Assembly (NCBI GenBank): GCA_020248865.1
Contig: JADCGS010000023.1
Coordinates: 21,906 to 85,905 of the forward strand
DNA from: Burkholderiales bacterium
GTDB lineage: Bacteria > Pseudomonadota > Gammaproteobacteria > Burkholderiales > Burkholderiaceae_F
Length of the DNA: 64,000 nt
Reading direction: 5' to 3'
A program made the translations under genes and the position numbers. The stretch's first letter is position 1; the number at the start of each line of letters is the position of its first letter. The notes beneath the pieces were generated by a model. It was not told the origin of the DNA and made no database searches. It saw only the letters and a program-made list of their open reading frames with translations. Positions 37,370 through 53,900 of this stretch are shown one piece after another.

Positions 37370-38360
37370 CGCGCCGCTCGGCCGGCGGATCGAGCCGGTC
37401 GGCCGCCTCGTAGGCCTCGACGATGCGCGCCACCAGCGGATGCCGCACCACGTCGGCGGCCGTGAAGTAGGTGAAGGCGATGCCGCGCACATCGTTCAGA
37501 ACGTGCTGCGCCTCGATCAGGCCGCAGGAGTGGCCGCGCGGCAGGTCGATCTGCGTGACGTCGCCGGTGATCACCGCCTTGGAGCCGAAGCCGATGCGCG
37601 TCAGGAACATCTTCATCTGCTCGGGCGTGGTGTTCTGCGCCTCGTCGAGGATCACGAACGCCTGGTTGAGGGTGCGCCCCCGCATGTACGCCAGCGGCGC
37701 GATCTCGATCGTCTGCCGCTCCAGCAGGCGCTGCGTCTTCTCGAAGCCCAGCAGGTCGAACAGGGCGTCGTACAGCGGCCGCAGGTACGGATCGACCTTC
37801 TGCGTGAGGTCGCCGGGAAGGAAGCCGAGCCGTTCGCCTGCCTCGACGGCCGGGCGCGTGAGCACGATGCGCTCGACCGCGCTGCGCTCGAGCGCATCGA
37901 CGGCGCAGGCCACGGCCAGGTAGGTCTTGCCGGTACCCGCCGGACCGATGCCGAAGCCGATGTCGTGCGCGAGGATGGCCTCGATGTAGTCGCGCTGGCG
38001 CGGCGTGCGTCCGTGCAGGTCGCGCCGGCGCGTATGCAGCTCGGGTGGCCGGTCGGCTGCGGGGGCAGGCGACGCCTGCGCGCCGCGGCCGCGCAACTCC
38101 ACGAAGTACAGCTGGATGTCCTCGACCGAGATCGGCCGGCTGGCACGGGCCAGGAAGTGCTCGATCACGGCAATCGCCTGCTGCGCGTGCGTGGGCTCGC
38201 CCTCGACGCGGAACTGGTGCCCGCGGCGCCGGATCTCGACGTCCAGCTCGGTCTCGATCTGGCGCAGGTTGGCGTCGAGCGCGCCGGTCAGGTTGGCCAG
38301 GGCCGGGTTGTCGGCGTCGGCGGCGAAGTGGAGCGCCTTGCGGCTGGCCGTCCTGCGCAT
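37341..38360 (-). CDS. phoH: PhoH-family ATPase (YbeZ)
   Basis: This 339-residue protein has a PhoH ATPase core with Walker A GPAGTGKTYLAV and Walker B FVILDEAQN. The family segments LTRPAVEAGERLGFLPGDL and GDVTQIDLPRG are intact. An N-terminal KH-like segment covers about residues 20-110. The ATG 38360 lies just after the miaB stop, with GAGGA overlapping the junction. YbeZ works with YbeY in ribosome and rRNA quality control. Confidence 0.95.
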   Translation of the reverse strand: MRRTASRKALHFAADADNPALANLTGALDANLRQIETELDVEIRRRGHQFRVEGEPTHAQQAIAVIEHFLARASRPISVEDIQLYFVELRGRGAQASPAPAADRPPELHTRRRDLHGRTPRQRDYIEAILAHDIGFGIGPAGTGKTYLAVACAVDALERSAVERIVLTRPAVEAGERLGFLPGDLTQKVDPYLRPLYDALFDLLGFEKTQRLLERQTIEIAPLAYMRGRTLNQAFVILDEAQNTTPEQMKMFLTRIGFGSKAVITGDVTQIDLPRGHSCGLIEAQHVLNDVRGIAFTYFTAADVVRHPLVARIVEAYEAADRLDPPAERRGGRAHGAAP

Positions 38361-38370
38361 GCGCCGGTCC

Positions 38371-39774
38371 TCAGGCAGCCGCCGCTGCGGTTGCCGCTGC
38401 GGGAGAAAGCGGCCCGCGCTCGCGCACGTCGACCTCGCCACGCAGGCTGTGCGGCAGCGCCTCGGTGATGCGCAGCTCGATCAGTTGGCCCACCAGGCGC
38501 GCTGCCTGCGGCCCGCCGGCGAAGTTGACGATGCGGTTGTTCCCGGTCCGTCCCATCAGCTGGGCCGGATCCTTGCGCGCGGGGCCCTCGACCAGGATGG
38601 TCTGGCACGTGCCGACCATCGCCGCGCTGATCCGCTGCTGGTTGGCGTTGATCGCCGACTGCAGGCGCGCCAGGCGCGCCAGCTTGACCTCTTGCGGCGT
38701 GTCGTCCGCCAGGTCGGCCGCCGGCGTTCCGGGCCGCCTGCTGTACACGAAGGAGAAGCTGGCATCGAAGCCGACGTCGTGCACCAGCTTCAGGGTCTGC
38801 GCGAAGTCTTCCTCGGTTTCGCCCGGAAAGCCGACGATGAAGTCCGACGAGATGCAGATGCCGGGACGCACCGCGCGCAGGCGGCGGATGATCGACTTGT
38901 ACTCCAGCGCGGTGTAGCCGCGCTTCATCGCGGCCAGCACCCGGTCTGCGCCCGACTGCACCGGCAGGTGCACGTGGTCGACCAGCTTGGGCAGGCGCGC
39001 GTAGGCGTCGATCAGCCGCTGCGTGAACTCCTTGGGGTGCGAGGTGGTGTAGCGGATCCGCTCGATGCCCGGGATCTCGTGCACGTACTCCAGCAGCAGC
39101 GCGAAGTCGGCCGCCTGCCCGTCGGCCATCCGGCCGAGGTAGGCGTTGACGTTCTGCCCGAGCAGCGTCACTTCGCGCACGCCGTGCTCGGCGAGGTCGG
39201 CCACCTCGGTCAGCACGTCCTCGAATGGCCGCGACACCTCCTCGCCGCGCGTGTAGGGCACCACGCAGAAGCTGCAGTACTTGCTGCAGCCTTCCATGAT
39301 CGAGACGAAGGCGCTGGCCCCCTCGACCCGCGGCGGCGGCAGGTGGTCGAACTTCTCGATCTCGGGAAAGCTGATGTCCACCTGGGCGCGCCCGGTGGCG
39401 CGCCGCCGCGCGATCAGGTCGGGCAGCCGGTGCAGCGTCTGCGGGCCGAACACCACGTCCACGTAGGGTGCGCGCTCGACGATCGCCGCACCTTCCTGGC
39501 TGGCCACGCAGCCGCCGACGCCGATCACCAGGTGCGGCTTGGCGCGCTTCAGTTGCTTGACGCGGCCGAGGTCGGAGAAGACCTTCTCCTGCGCCTTCTC
39601 GCGCACCGAGCAGGTGTTGAACAGGATCACGTCGGCCTCTTCGGGCCGGTCGGTTGGCGTGAGTCCCTCGGCGGCGCCGAGCACGTCGGCCATCTTGGCC
39701 GAGTCGTACTCGTTCATCTGGCAGCCGAAGGTGCGGATGTAGAGCTTGCGGGTCTCGGGGTTCTTCGCGGTCAC
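38371..39774 (-). CDS. miaB: tRNA-2-methylthio-N6-dimethylallyladenosine synthase
   Basis: A 467-residue radical-SAM methylthiotransferase that modifies i6A37 of tRNA. The N-terminal cysteines appear in [18 protein letters not shown] and GGCVASQEG. The SAM cluster is CSKYCSFC near residue 165, and a TRAM domain follows ([15 protein letters not shown] - [11 protein letters not shown]). The start is GTG at 39774 giving [17 protein letters not shown]. An Ala-rich tail ends the protein. It is the first gene of the miaB-phoH-ybeY run. Confidence 0.96.
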   Translation of the reverse strand: MTAKNPETRKLYIRTFGCQMNEYDSAKMADVLGAAEGLTPTDRPEEADVILFNTCSVREKAQEKVFSDLGRVKQLKRAKPHLVIGVGGCVASQEGAAIVERAPYVDVVFGPQTLHRLPDLIARRRATGRAQVDISFPEIEKFDHLPPPRVEGASAFVSIMEGCSKYCSFCVVPYTRGEEVSRPFEDVLTEVADLAEHGVREVTLLGQNVNAYLGRMADGQAADFALLLEYVHEIPGIERIRYTTSHPKEFTQRLIDAYARLPKLVDHVHLPVQSGADRVLAAMKRGYTALEYKSIIRRLRAVRPGICISSDFIVGFPGETEEDFAQTLKLVHDVGFDASFSFVYSRRPGTPAADLADDTPQEVKLARLARLQSAINANQQRISAAMVGTCQTILVEGPARKDPAQLMGRTGNNRIVNFAGGPQAARLVGQLIELRITEALPHSLRGEVDVRERGPLSPAAATAAAAA

Positions 39775-39824
39775 GGTTTAGATCCGGCGGCGAGCGATGG
39801 AGGGCAAAGGCAAGCGTGCCGATG

Positions 39825-40214
39825 CTACTGCGGGCCGGCCCGCGGTGCGCCGCCGGGGCCGCGTACCGGGGCGTCGCCCGGCGGCAGCACGCGCAGCAGC
39901 CGCACCTGGCCCATGCCATCGAGCTCGAAGCTCACCTGCGCATTGGGCGGAATCTGGTTGGCGGTGATCGTCTGGTTGGTGCTGACGTTGATGATGCGCG
40001 CGCCGGGGGCGGCGCGCAGTTGCCGGTCGTCGATGCGCAGCAGCGGCCATTGCACGGCCTGCACCCGGCCAATGTTCTGCGCGGGCCGGGGTGCCGGCGC
40101 AGATGCGGGGGACGGCACCCCGGGCGCCAGCTGCACCGCGCCGCGGTTGGAGGAACACGCCGCTAGCAGGCTGCCGAGCAGGGCAACGGACGCGATGCGT
40201 AGCCAACCGGTCAT
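39825..40214 (-). CDS. Putative lipoprotein
   Basis: A 129-residue secreted protein. A signal peptide starting MTGWLRIASVALLGSLLAAC ends in a lipobox. The mature part is Pro/Ala-rich then IINVSTNQTITANQIPPNAQVSFELDGMGQVRLLRVLP, a beta-rich stretch. No domain was recognised. It lies next to the tRNA gene and is upstream of miaB in the same direction. Confidence 0.75.
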   Translation of the reverse strand: MTGWLRIASVALLGSLLAACSSNRGAVQLAPGVPSPASAPAPRPAQNIGRVQAVQWPLLRIDDRQLRAAPGARIINVSTNQTITANQIPPNAQVSFELDGMGQVRLLRVLPPGDAPVRGPGGAPRAGPQ

Positions 40215-40232
40215 GCGCGTCTCGCAGGAAGG

Positions 40233-40309
40233 TGGTGGCGGATCAGGGACTCGAACCCCGGACACAAGGATTATGATTCCTCTGCTCTAACCAGCTGAGC
40301 TAATCCGCC
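40233..40309 (-). tRNA. tRNA with CAU anticodon (tRNA-Met, or tRNA-Ile2)
   Basis: A 77-nt cloverleaf including an encoded CCA end. Acceptor arms GGCGGAT/ATCCGCC, D-arm GCTC...GAGC, anticodon stem GAGGA/TCCTT with loop ATCATAA (CAU), and T-arm with GGTTCGAGTCC are present. CAU is shared by elongator tRNA-Met and lysidine-modified tRNA-Ile2. I favour Met but cannot settle it by eye. Confidence 0.9.
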
Positions 40310-40623
40310 GTGATCGGCGCGGGCTCGCCGCCAGTCAGGCGTGCGTCCGTCGCGAGGCGCGGATTATCTTCATTGCGCCTGCCCGGGTCAAATGGATGGA
40401 TGCCGGGTACGTCGGGCCGGCCGTGAGTCGGGCCGTCCGGTGCGTCGACGCGGGCACCGCGGTGCGGCAGCCGGCGGTTGCAGCGGCCGCCAGTGGGCTC
40501 TAACCGGCGCTAACCGGCGCTAACCGGCGCCGATCGGCGCGGCCGCGTTCCGCAATCGACTCCTGTGGTGGCACTGCGCGCTGGCATCCGGCGGCGGGTA
40601 CCGACGGCCTGATCCGCGCTCCC
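40310..40623. other. Intergenic region with 10-bp triplicate
   Basis: This 314-bp gap between the tRNA and the sensor kinase end contains three exact copies of TAACCGGCGC at 40501-40530. No gene is visible. Confidence 0.55.
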
Positions 40624-42270
40624 TCAATCCGGCTGCAGCACCAGCGTCGGCGGCGAGTGCAGCGTATGGATCAGCTCCACGCTGATCAGGGTGCCGGGCC
40701 AGCCCGGTCGCTCGGCGCGCGGATTGCTGCCGACGCGCAGCAGCGCGTCGTGCTGCTCGGCGATCTCGCGCACGATGGCCAGCCCCAGGCCGCTGCCGTC
40801 GACGTTGGTGCCGAGAACACGGTAGAAGCGGTCGAAGACCAGCGGCCGCTCGCGCTCCGGGATCCCCGGGCCGATGTCCTCCACTTCCAGGTACACCGCC
40901 TCGCTGGTGCTGCGCACGCGCACCGTGACGGCGGCGGCGGGACTGGCCTGCGCGGGCGAGTAGCGCAGGGCGTTGTCGATCAGATTGCCGGCGAGCTCGC
41001 GCAGCAGCGTGGCCACGCCGATCACGCGGACCGGCGTATCCGGCCCGTCGTAGCCCAGGTCGATGCCGCGGGCGATCGCCTGCGGCACCCACTCGCGCAC
41101 CGCCTCGCGCGCCAGCTCGGCCAGGTCGACCGCCTTGAAGGCCGTCAGGTCGGCCGACTGATGCTCGGCGCGCGCCAGCGCCAGCAACTGGTTGATCAGG
41201 TGGGTGGCGCGCTCGGTGGAGGCGGCGATCTGCCGCAGGCTGCGGCGCAGCTCCTGCGGGTCGGTCTCCCGCTGCGCGAGCTCCGCCTGCGTACGCAAGC
41301 CCGCCAGCGGCGTCTTCATCTGGTGCGCGGCATCGGCGATGAAGCGCCGCTGCGTCACCAGGTTCTGCTCGAGACGCGCGAGCAGCTCGTTGAATGCGAC
41401 CACCAGAGGTTCCACCTCGTCGGGTGTGCCGGGCGACTGGATGGGCGAGACATCGTCCGGCCGCCGCTCGCGGATCTGCCTGAGCAGCGCATTCAGCGGC
41501 GCCAGCCCGCGGGTCAGGCCGAACCAGACCAGCACCACGGCGATCGGCAGCAGGATGAACTGCGGCACGATCACCCCGCGGATGATCTCGTTGGCGAGCT
41601 GGCCGCGCTTGTCCAGCGTTTCGGCCACCTGGATCAACGCCGGCTGCGACCCGGGGCGGTTGGCGAACTGCACCCAGGTGTAGGCAATCCGCACGTCGGC
41701 GTTGCGCACCTGCGCTTCGCGGAACCTGACCACGCCGGGCGTCGGCACCTCGGTCTCGTCCGGCAGCGGCAGCTCGCGGTCGCCGGCCACGAACTCGCCG
41801 CGCAGTCCCAGCACCATGAAGTACAGGTTGTCGGTGGTGTCGGCGCGCAGCATCTGGCGTGCCGGCAGCGGCATCATCAGCCGCGCCTCGCCGCGGAACT
41901 CCTCGACGTGGTCGGCCAGGATCTCCACGCTGTCGGCCAGGTAGCGGTCGAATGGCACGTTGGCGATGTTCTGCGCGACCAGATAGGTGATGGTCACCGC
42001 CACCGGCCACAGCAGCAGCAGCGGCGCCAGCATCCAGTCGAGGATCTCGCCAAACAGCGAGCGCTGCTCCAGGGTGGAGCGCAGCGGGTTGGTGAAGCCG
42101 GCGGCACCGGCGGCGGGCTCGGGCTCGCGCCGCCGCCGCAGGCCGATGGTCAGCATGCGCAGGTCGGGGCGCAGGCGCCGGCCGGCGCGTGCCGGGGGCG
42201 GCGCAGCGGACGGCGCCGCGGCGGGCGCGGGCGGCGCGGCTGGATTCGGAGGCAGGGTCTCGTCGGGCAT
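40624..42270 (-). CDS. Sensor histidine kinase (TctE/QseC-like)
   Basis: A 548-residue membrane kinase. A proline/alanine-rich N-terminus and first membrane segment near residue 85 are followed by a periplasmic part (about 110-240), a second helix near 250, HAMP, and the H-box FIADAAHQMKTPLAGL. N-box NLIDNALRYSP and G-boxes DIGPGIPE and GSGLGLAIV complete the ATPase domain. It follows the OmpR-type regulator gene by 79 bp. The ligand is unknown. The closest characterised type is the tricarboxylate (TctE) and QseC group. Confidence 0.92.
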   Translation of the reverse strand: MPDETLPPNPAAPPAPAAAPSAAPPPARAGRRLRPDLRMLTIGLRRRREPEPAAGAAGFTNPLRSTLEQRSLFGEILDWMLAPLLLLWPVAVTITYLVAQNIANVPFDRYLADSVEILADHVEEFRGEARLMMPLPARQMLRADTTDNLYFMVLGLRGEFVAGDRELPLPDETEVPTPGVVRFREAQVRNADVRIAYTWVQFANRPGSQPALIQVAETLDKRGQLANEIIRGVIVPQFILLPIAVVLVWFGLTRGLAPLNALLRQIRERRPDDVSPIQSPGTPDEVEPLVVAFNELLARLEQNLVTQRRFIADAAHQMKTPLAGLRTQAELAQRETDPQELRRSLRQIAASTERATHLINQLLALARAEHQSADLTAFKAVDLAELAREAVREWVPQAIARGIDLGYDGPDTPVRVIGVATLLRELAGNLIDNALRYSPAQASPAAAVTVRVRSTSEAVYLEVEDIGPGIPERERPLVFDRFYRVLGTNVDGSGLGLAIVREIAEQHDALLRVGSNPRAERPGWPGTLISVELIHTLHSPPTLVLQPD

Positions 42271-42349
42271 CGCAGGGCTGCGGATCCTTCTACCTTGTGC
42301 GGGGATGGAGCGGCGCGGGCGGCCCCAGGCCCGAAGCGCGTGCGCGCCC

Positions 42350-43060
42350 CTACGGACGGGCCGCGGCCGCGGGGCCGGCGGGATCGGCGGCGTCGGGTGC
42401 GCGCTCCAGGCAATAGCCGAGTCCGCGGATCGTGGCGATGCGGATGTCGCCCGCCTCCAGCTTCTTGCGCAGGCGGTGGACGTAGACCTCGATTGCGTTG
42501 TTGCTGACCTCCTCGCCCCACTCGCACAGGTGATCCACCAGCTGCTCCTTGCTCACCACGCGTCCGGCCCGCTGCAGCAGGATGCCCAGCAGGCCCAGCT
42601 CGCGCGCCGAAAGGTCCAGCGGCTGCTCGTTGAGGCTGGCCACGCGCCCGGCAAGGTCGAGCGCCAGCGGACCGTGGCGGATCACGCTCTGGTTGGCGCC
42701 GAGCGCTCGCCGCGTGAGCGCCCGCACGCGCGCTTCGAGCTCCGACAGCGCAAACGGCTTGGCCATGTAGTCGTCGGCGCCCAGGTCCAGACCGCGCACC
42801 CGCGAGTCGACACTGTCGGCGGCCGTCAGGATCAGCACCGGCATCTTGGCGCCGCGGGCGCGCAGGCGGCGCAGCACCTCCAGCCCGGACAGGCGAGGCA
42901 GCCCGAGGTCCAGGATCAGCAGGTCGAAGGACTGGGCGAGCAGCGCGCTGTCGGTCTGCTCGCCCTCGGTCACGATGTCCACCGCGTAGCCGGCCGCGCG
43001 CAGCGAGCGGGACAGGCCATCGGCGAGCACCGGATCGTCTTCAGCGATCAGGATGTGCAT
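42350..43060 (-). CDS. OmpR-family response regulator (TctD/QseB-like)
   Basis: A 236-residue regulator starting MHILIAEDDPVLADGL. The receiver has Asp51 in LLILDLGLPRLSG and Lys in MAKPFALSE. The winged helix has LSARELGLLGILLQRAGRVVSKEQLVDHL and VYVHRLRKKLEAGDIRIATIRGLGYCLE. A short Ala/Pro tail follows. It precedes its kinase and starts about 230 bp upstream of recA in the opposite direction. Confidence 0.94.
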   Translation of the reverse strand: MHILIAEDDPVLADGLSRSLRAAGYAVDIVTEGEQTDSALLAQSFDLLILDLGLPRLSGLEVLRRLRARGAKMPVLILTAADSVDSRVRGLDLGADDYMAKPFALSELEARVRALTRRALGANQSVIRHGPLALDLAGRVASLNEQPLDLSARELGLLGILLQRAGRVVSKEQLVDHLCEWGEEVSNNAIEVYVHRLRKKLEAGDIRIATIRGLGYCLERAPDAADPAGPAAAARP

Positions 43061-43215
43061 GTCCCCTTGATATCCTTGCGCGGCTCGCGCGGCAGGGCCG
43101 GCGGGCGCGCCATGCGTTGGTACGGTCAGTGTATTTCGCGCCCGGAGCGGCTCGCAAGGCGGGCCTGCGACGAGCGCACCGGCAAGGCGGCACCGGGCGC
43201 GAGGTCCTCCATCGC

Positions 43216-43244
43216 TTGACAGCCCATACTGGAAGCCTATACAG
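43216..43244 (+). promoter_or_regulatory. recA promoter with overlapping LexA (SOS) box
   Basis: TTGACA (43216-43221), 16-bp spacer, TATACA (43238-43243). The 16-bp LexA-type site CTGGAAGCCTATACAG (43229-43244) has the CTG-N10-CAG form and covers the -10 region. A further perfect repeat TACAGTG-CCTGA-CACTGTA follows at 43240-43258. Confidence 0.85.
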
Positions 43245-43311
43245 TGCCTGACACTGTAGAGATATTCAGTGCTGCCTCCGGGCAGCGGTGGCGCAAGCAA
43301 CGGAGGCGACG

Positions 43312-44364
43312 ATGGACGACGGACGGAGCGGATGGGTGGCTGACAGCAAAGAGCGGCAAAAGGCCCTGGCGGCGGCCCTGGCTCAGATCGAGAAGCAGTT
43401 CGGCAAGGGCTCGGTCATGCGCATGGCCGACGGCGAGGTGGCCGAGGACATCCAGGTGGTGTCCACCGGCTCGCTCGGCCTGGACATCGCGCTGGGCGTC
43501 GGCGGACTGCCGCGCGGCCGCGTAGTGGAGATCTACGGGCCGGAGTCGTCGGGCAAGACCACCCTCACGCTGCAGGTCATCGCCGAGATGCAGAAGATCG
43601 GCGGCACCTGCGCCTTCATCGACGCCGAGCACGCGCTCGACGTGCAGTACGCGCAGAAACTCGGCGTCAACCTGACCGAGCTGCTGATCTCGCAGCCGGA
43701 CACCGGCGAGCAGGCGCTCGAAATCGCCGATGCACTGGTGCGCTCGGGCTCGGTCGATCTCATCGTCATCGACTCGGTGGCGGCGCTGACGCCCAAGGCG
43801 GAAATCGAAGGCGAGATGGGCGACTCGCTGCCGGGCCTGCAGGCCCGCCTGATGAGCCAGGCGCTGCGCAAGCTGACCGGCACCATCAAGCGCACCAATT
43901 GCCTGGTCATCTTCATCAACCAGATCCGGATGAAGATCGGCGTCATGTTCGGCAATCCCGAGACCACCACCGGCGGCAACGCCCTCAAGTTCTATGCATC
44001 GGTGCGGCTGGACATCCGCCGCGTGGGCTCCATCAAGAAGGGCGAGGAAGTCATCGGCTCCGAGACCAAGGTCAAGGTCGTGAAGAACAAGGTCGCCCCG
44101 CCCTTCAAGCAGGCCGAGTTCGACATCCTCTACGGCGAAGGCATCTCGCGCGAGGGCGAGGTCGTCGACCTCGGCGCGGCCCACAACGTCGTCGAGAAGT
44201 CGGGCGCCTGGTACAGCTACAACGGCGACCGCATCGGCCAGGGCAAGGACAACGCGCGTGAGTACCTGCGCGAGCATCCCGAGGTCGCGCTCGAAATCGA
44301 GAACAAGATCCGCGAGAAGCTGGGCGTGGCCACCCGCGGGGCTGCCGGTCCCGCGGCCGGGTAG
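43312..44364 (+). CDS. recA: Recombinase A
   Basis: A 350-residue RecA. Start ATG 43312 follows GGAGG. The N-terminus [29 protein letters not shown], Walker [10 protein letters not shown] (about 76-84), Walker [23 protein letters not shown], loop L2 [32 protein letters not shown], and an acidic C-terminus are present. It drives homologous recombination and triggers LexA self-cleavage in the SOS response. The upstream LexA box agrees with SOS control. Confidence 0.99.
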   Translation: MDDGRSGWVADSKERQKALAAALAQIEKQFGKGSVMRMADGEVAEDIQVVSTGSLGLDIALGVGGLPRGRVVEIYGPESSGKTTLTLQVIAEMQKIGGTCAFIDAEHALDVQYAQKLGVNLTELLISQPDTGEQALEIADALVRSGSVDLIVIDSVAALTPKAEIEGEMGDSLPGLQARLMSQALRKLTGTIKRTNCLVIFINQIRMKIGVMFGNPETTTGGNALKFYASVRLDIRRVGSIKKGEEVIGSETKVKVVKNKVAPPFKQAEFDILYGEGISREGEVVDLGAAHNVVEKSGAWYSYNGDRIGQGKDNAREYLREHPEVALEIENKIREKLGVATRGAAGPAAG

Positions 44365-44407
44365 CGCCGGGTCCAGCCGCCGGCTGGCGCCCGCGGGCCG
44401 AGCCACG

Positions 44408-44920
44408 GTGGAAGACGACCGCACCGACCGCAGCCGCAAGGCGGCGCCATCGTCGCCTCCCGCGCGCCCTCGCCCGGAAAGGTCGCTGCTGGCTCGGGCC
44501 CATGCCTTCCTGGCGCGTCGCGAGCACAGCCGTGCGGAACTGCGGCGCAAGCTCGGCCCGCATGCCGTCAGCGCCGAGCAGCTGGACCGGCTGCTCGATG
44601 ACCTGCAAGCCCGCAAGCTGCTGTCCGATGAGCGCTTCGCCGAGGTGCTCGCGCGCAACCGCGGCGCGCGCTATGGCGCCGCCCGTATCCAGCAGGAACT
44701 CAAGGCGCATGAAATCGGCGCACCGCTCCTGCGTGCTGCACTCGATGAACTGCGTCAGACCGAACTGGCGCGCGCCCACACTCTCTGGCTGCGTCGCTTC
44801 GGTGCGCCCGCCGCCGACGCCGCCGAGCGCGCCCGCCAGATGCGCTTTCTTGCCCGGCGTGGCTTCAGCACCGACGTGATCCGCAAAGTGGTCCGCGCTC
44901 GCAGCGGCGCCGACGACTAG
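44408..44920 (+). CDS. recX: RecA-modulating protein RecX
   Basis: A 170-residue protein with the three-helix RecX repeats: [34 protein letters not shown] then [32 protein letters not shown] at 44408 is the best start. An Arg/Pro-rich N-terminal stretch precedes the domain. RecX binds the RecA filament and limits its activity. It is 43 bases downstream of recA, probably one transcript, and a terminator pair follows. Confidence 0.93.
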   Translation: MEDDRTDRSRKAAPSSPPARPRPERSLLARAHAFLARREHSRAELRRKLGPHAVSAEQLDRLLDDLQARKLLSDERFAEVLARNRGARYGAARIQQELKAHEIGAPLLRAALDELRQTELARAHTLWLRRFGAPAADAAERARQMRFLARRGFSTDVIRKVVRARSGADD

Positions 44921-44941
44921 GACGGGCTCGCGAGCCCGTTT

Positions 44942-44971
44942 CGGCGGCGCGGCCGGCTGCGCCGCCGTTTT
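44942..44971 (+). terminator. Terminator after recX
   Basis: A 9-bp stem CGGCGGCGC/GCGCCGCCG (44942-44950 and 44959-44967) is followed by TTTT. Just before it lies another hairpin ACGGGCTCG/CGAGCCCGT (44922-44939) directly after the recX stop. Confidence 0.8.
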
Positions 44972-45304
44972 CAGGTCGTCGTCAGGCCGACCGCGCCCGG
45001 TCGCGCGGACCGCCGCCCGCGATCAACGCCGATCGACCGCCGCACCCCGACCCGGGCATCGCGTCGAATCGCGCGCCCCGGTTTCTCATCGCGAAACGTT
45101 GTGCATCGGCTTCCGCGAGCGTGTCGAGCGCGCCGCGTCATCGCCGCCAATTGACCCCGGCTTGCGGCCGGAGCAACCTGAACCCTCGCAGCGCCGCGGC
45201 CGCCAGTTGCCGGCGCCCGCGCGCTGCGAGCGCAACAGGGCCGATTTCCGAGCCTCCTCCCGTTTCACAAACCCTGACTGCGTTTCAGATCGCAGGAGAT
45301 CGGC
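44972..45304 (+). promoter_or_regulatory. Upstream region of the pcs-mcr operon
   Basis: After the recX terminator about 330 bp carry no gene. Possible signals are a GTTTC-N7-GAAAC dyad at 45081-45097, a TTGACC at about 45149 without a clear -10 partner, and an AGGAG ribosome site just before 45305. I cannot identify the promoter with confidence. Confidence 0.4.
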
Positions 45305-50809
<5,505 letters not shown>

Positions 50810-50828
50810 TGCGAAACCTCCCATCACC

Positions 50829-50898
50829 GTCGCCCCGGCGCAGGCCGCGGCCCGATTTCACGCACCGCAGATTGGCCCCCGGCCTGCGCCGGGGCGAC
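50829..50898. repeat. REP-like palindrome in pcs-mcr spacer
   Basis: An 18-bp perfect inverted repeat, GTCGCCCCGGCGCAGGCC (50829-50846) and its complement at 50881-50898. A closely related palindrome lies between sucC and sucD. These are dispersed repeated palindromes. Confidence 0.75.
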
Positions 50899-50945
50899 CA
50901 TCGCTGCGCGCCCTGCGTCCTGCGTCCTTGCTTCAGAGACCTCCC

Positions 50946-53900
50946 ATGACCGACAGTCGCCGCAAGAAGTCCATGCCCGCCGCCGGCAACGACACCCTCA
51001 CCGCCGGCAGGAAGCCTGCGCGCAAGACGGCCGGGAAAGCGGCCACCGCCACCGCCACCGCCGCCGCGCCGCTGGCCGCGCTGGCGCCCGCCGCCGGCGG
51101 CCGGCTGGCGGCCAAGGTCGCGTTCGTGACCGGCGCCGGCGGCAACATCGGCGCCGACATCACGCGGCGCTACCTCGAGGAAGGCGCCAGCGTGGTGATG
51201 GTCGGGCGCGACATGAAGAAGCTCGAGGCCACGCGCCTGCGACTGCTGCAGGAGACCGGCTCGGCCGAAGGCCGCGCCATCACCCTGCCCATGGACGGCG
51301 CCGACCCGCTGCAGGTGCACGCCGCGATCGCGGCGGCGGTGGCGGCCTTCGGCCGGCTCGACATCGTGGTCAACAACGCCGGCTCATCGGGTCCGAAGCA
51401 GCGCCTGGAGGACATGCCGATCACCGACGCCGACCTGAAGGCGCAGCACGACCAGGGCAGCCCGAGCGGAATCCTCGACAACGAGAGCGCGCTCGGTGCC
51501 GCCCGCAACCTGCTCGGCATGGCCTGGACGGTGACGCGCACCGCGCTGCCGCACCTGAAGCCCGGTGCCGCCATCATCAACGTGACGACGATCTTCTCGC
51601 GCACCGAGTACTTCGGCCGCGCGCCCTACGTGGTGCCCAAGGCGGCGTTCAACGCGCTGTCGCGCAAGCTCGCGCTCGAACTGGGGCCGCGCGGCATCCG
51701 CGTCAACACCGTGCTGCCGGGGCCGATCGACAGCGACCGCATCCGCAACGTGTTCGCGGCGATGGACAAGCTGCGCCACGGCACGCGCGGCACCACGGCG
51801 CGCGAGTTCATCGACCTCATGACGCTGGCGCGCGACCACGGCAGCGGTGCGCCCGAGTACGGCCTGCCCTCGATCCGCGACGTGGCCAACGCCATCGTGT
51901 TCCTCGGCTCCGACGATTCGGCGGCGTTCAACGGCCACGACTTCGAGGTCACCAACGGGATGACGGTGCGCAAGGAAAGCCGCAGCACCTGGGTCTCGCG
52001 GCCCGAGCTGCGTACCGTCGACGGCACCGGCTGCCGGGTGCTGATGGCCGCCGGCGAGCAGTTGGCCGACGCCCTGGCCATCGCGCGGGCGCAGGCCAGC
52101 CTCGGAGCCGAGGTGCTCCTGGGCCTGCCCACCGAAGAACTGGTCAGGCAGGCCGTCGGCATCCTCGACCCGACTCCCGAGGATCGGCGCATCACGCCGG
52201 TGCTGCTCGACCGCATGCAGCCGGCCACCCTCCGCGCGGTGCTGCAGCCGGAGGCCGGCCACGGTCGCCTGAGCGGCGCGATCGTGCTGCCGGCGGCAGG
52301 CCCGCACGCGCTGCGCGGACCGCTGTCGCAGGTGCCCGACGCGCAGATCGAACTGTTCATCGAACGCGAGATCATCGGCGCGCTGGTGCTGGCGCGCGAG
52401 TTGTCGCGCTTCTGGCACACGCAGTCCGGCCTGGAGCAGATCGCGCGCGTGGTGTTCGTCACCAACGGCGACGACGGCGCCGGCAACGGGGTGGCCGACC
52501 TGCTGCGCGCCGCGATGGAGGAGCTGATCCGCGTCTGGCGCCAGGAGTCGCGGGCCGACATGCGCGAGGGCGAGCCGGGCGTGGTGCAGTGGGGCAATCA
52601 GATCATCCGCTACACCAACAGCGAAACCGAAGGGCTGCCGTTTGCCGCCGGGCAGATCGCGCGGCTGCTCTTCACGGAGCGGCGCATCTCGCAGGTCAAC
52701 CTGTACCTGCCGACCTCGATCCGCGAGGCCACCGGCGCGCGCCGCTCGGCCATGGGCGAGATCGAGACGCTGCACGGCCTGCACAAGGGCAAGGTGGCGC
52801 TGATTACCGGCGGCAGTTCGGGCATTGGCGGGCAGATCGGCCGGCTGCTGGCGGCCGCCGGCGCGCGGGTGATGCTGGTGGCGCGCGGCGCCGAGGCGCT
52901 GCAGACCCTGCGCGACCGCGTCGTCGGCGAGCTGGAGGACAGCGGCTACTGGGGCGCGCGGCGGCGCGTGCAGACGCTGGCGGGCGTGGACGTCGGCAAT
53001 CTGGCGTCCGTCGAGAACGCGGTCGATGTCACGCTCGACACCTTCGGCCGCGTCGACTACCTCATCAACTGCGCCGGCGTGGCCGGCGCCGAGGAGATGG
53101 TGGTCGACATGGGGCTCGATGCCTGGCGCTACACCCTCGATGCCAACCTGATCTCCAACTACGCGCTGATCCGGCGTGTGATCCCGCTCATGAAGCAGCA
53201 GGGCTCGGGCTACATCGTCAACGTGTCGAGCTACTTCGGCGGCGAGAAGTACGTGGCCACGCCCTATCCCAACCGCTCCGACTACGCGGTCAGCAAGGCC
53301 GGGCAGCGCGCGCTGGCCGAGAGCCTGGCGCGCTTTCTCGGCCCGCAGATCCAGATCAACGCGGTCTCGCCCGGTCCGGTCGAAGGCGAGCGGCTCAAGG
53401 GCAAGGGCGGCAAGGCCGGCCTGTTCGAGCGGCGCGGCCGGCTCATCCTCGAAAACCGGCGCCTCAATGCGGTCTACGCCGCGGTGGTGCGCGGCATCCG
53501 CGCCGGCGAGCGCGCCGACGAACTGCTGCAGTGGCTCGCCTTCAACCGCGTTGACAAACTGCTGGAGCCCGAGGCGCCGGCCACGCTGCAGCGGCTGGCG
53601 CAGCAACTGGCCGCCGAGCGGGCCGACGGCGCCACCTGGGATCGCCACCCGCTCACCGCCGGCATTGCCGCCAAGCTGACGGCGCGGCTGCGGCGCGCCG
53701 GCTACTTCCGGCAGGAGGCTGATCGCGGCGCCCTGTACGGCAAGGTCTGGAGCGAGCGGCTGCCCGAGGCGCCCGAGCCCTTCCTGCCGCCCTCGCTGGT
53801 GAAGAAGGAGGCGGCCAAGATCGGCGACGGCGTGATCTCGCTGCTGCACATGAAGCGCATGCCCACCGAGCACGAGGTGGCGCTGGCCACCGTCTACTTT

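Noticed and set aside
44972..45304. A hidden regulator gene upstream of pcs
   Set aside because: No frame over about 60 codons looks gene-like on either strand.
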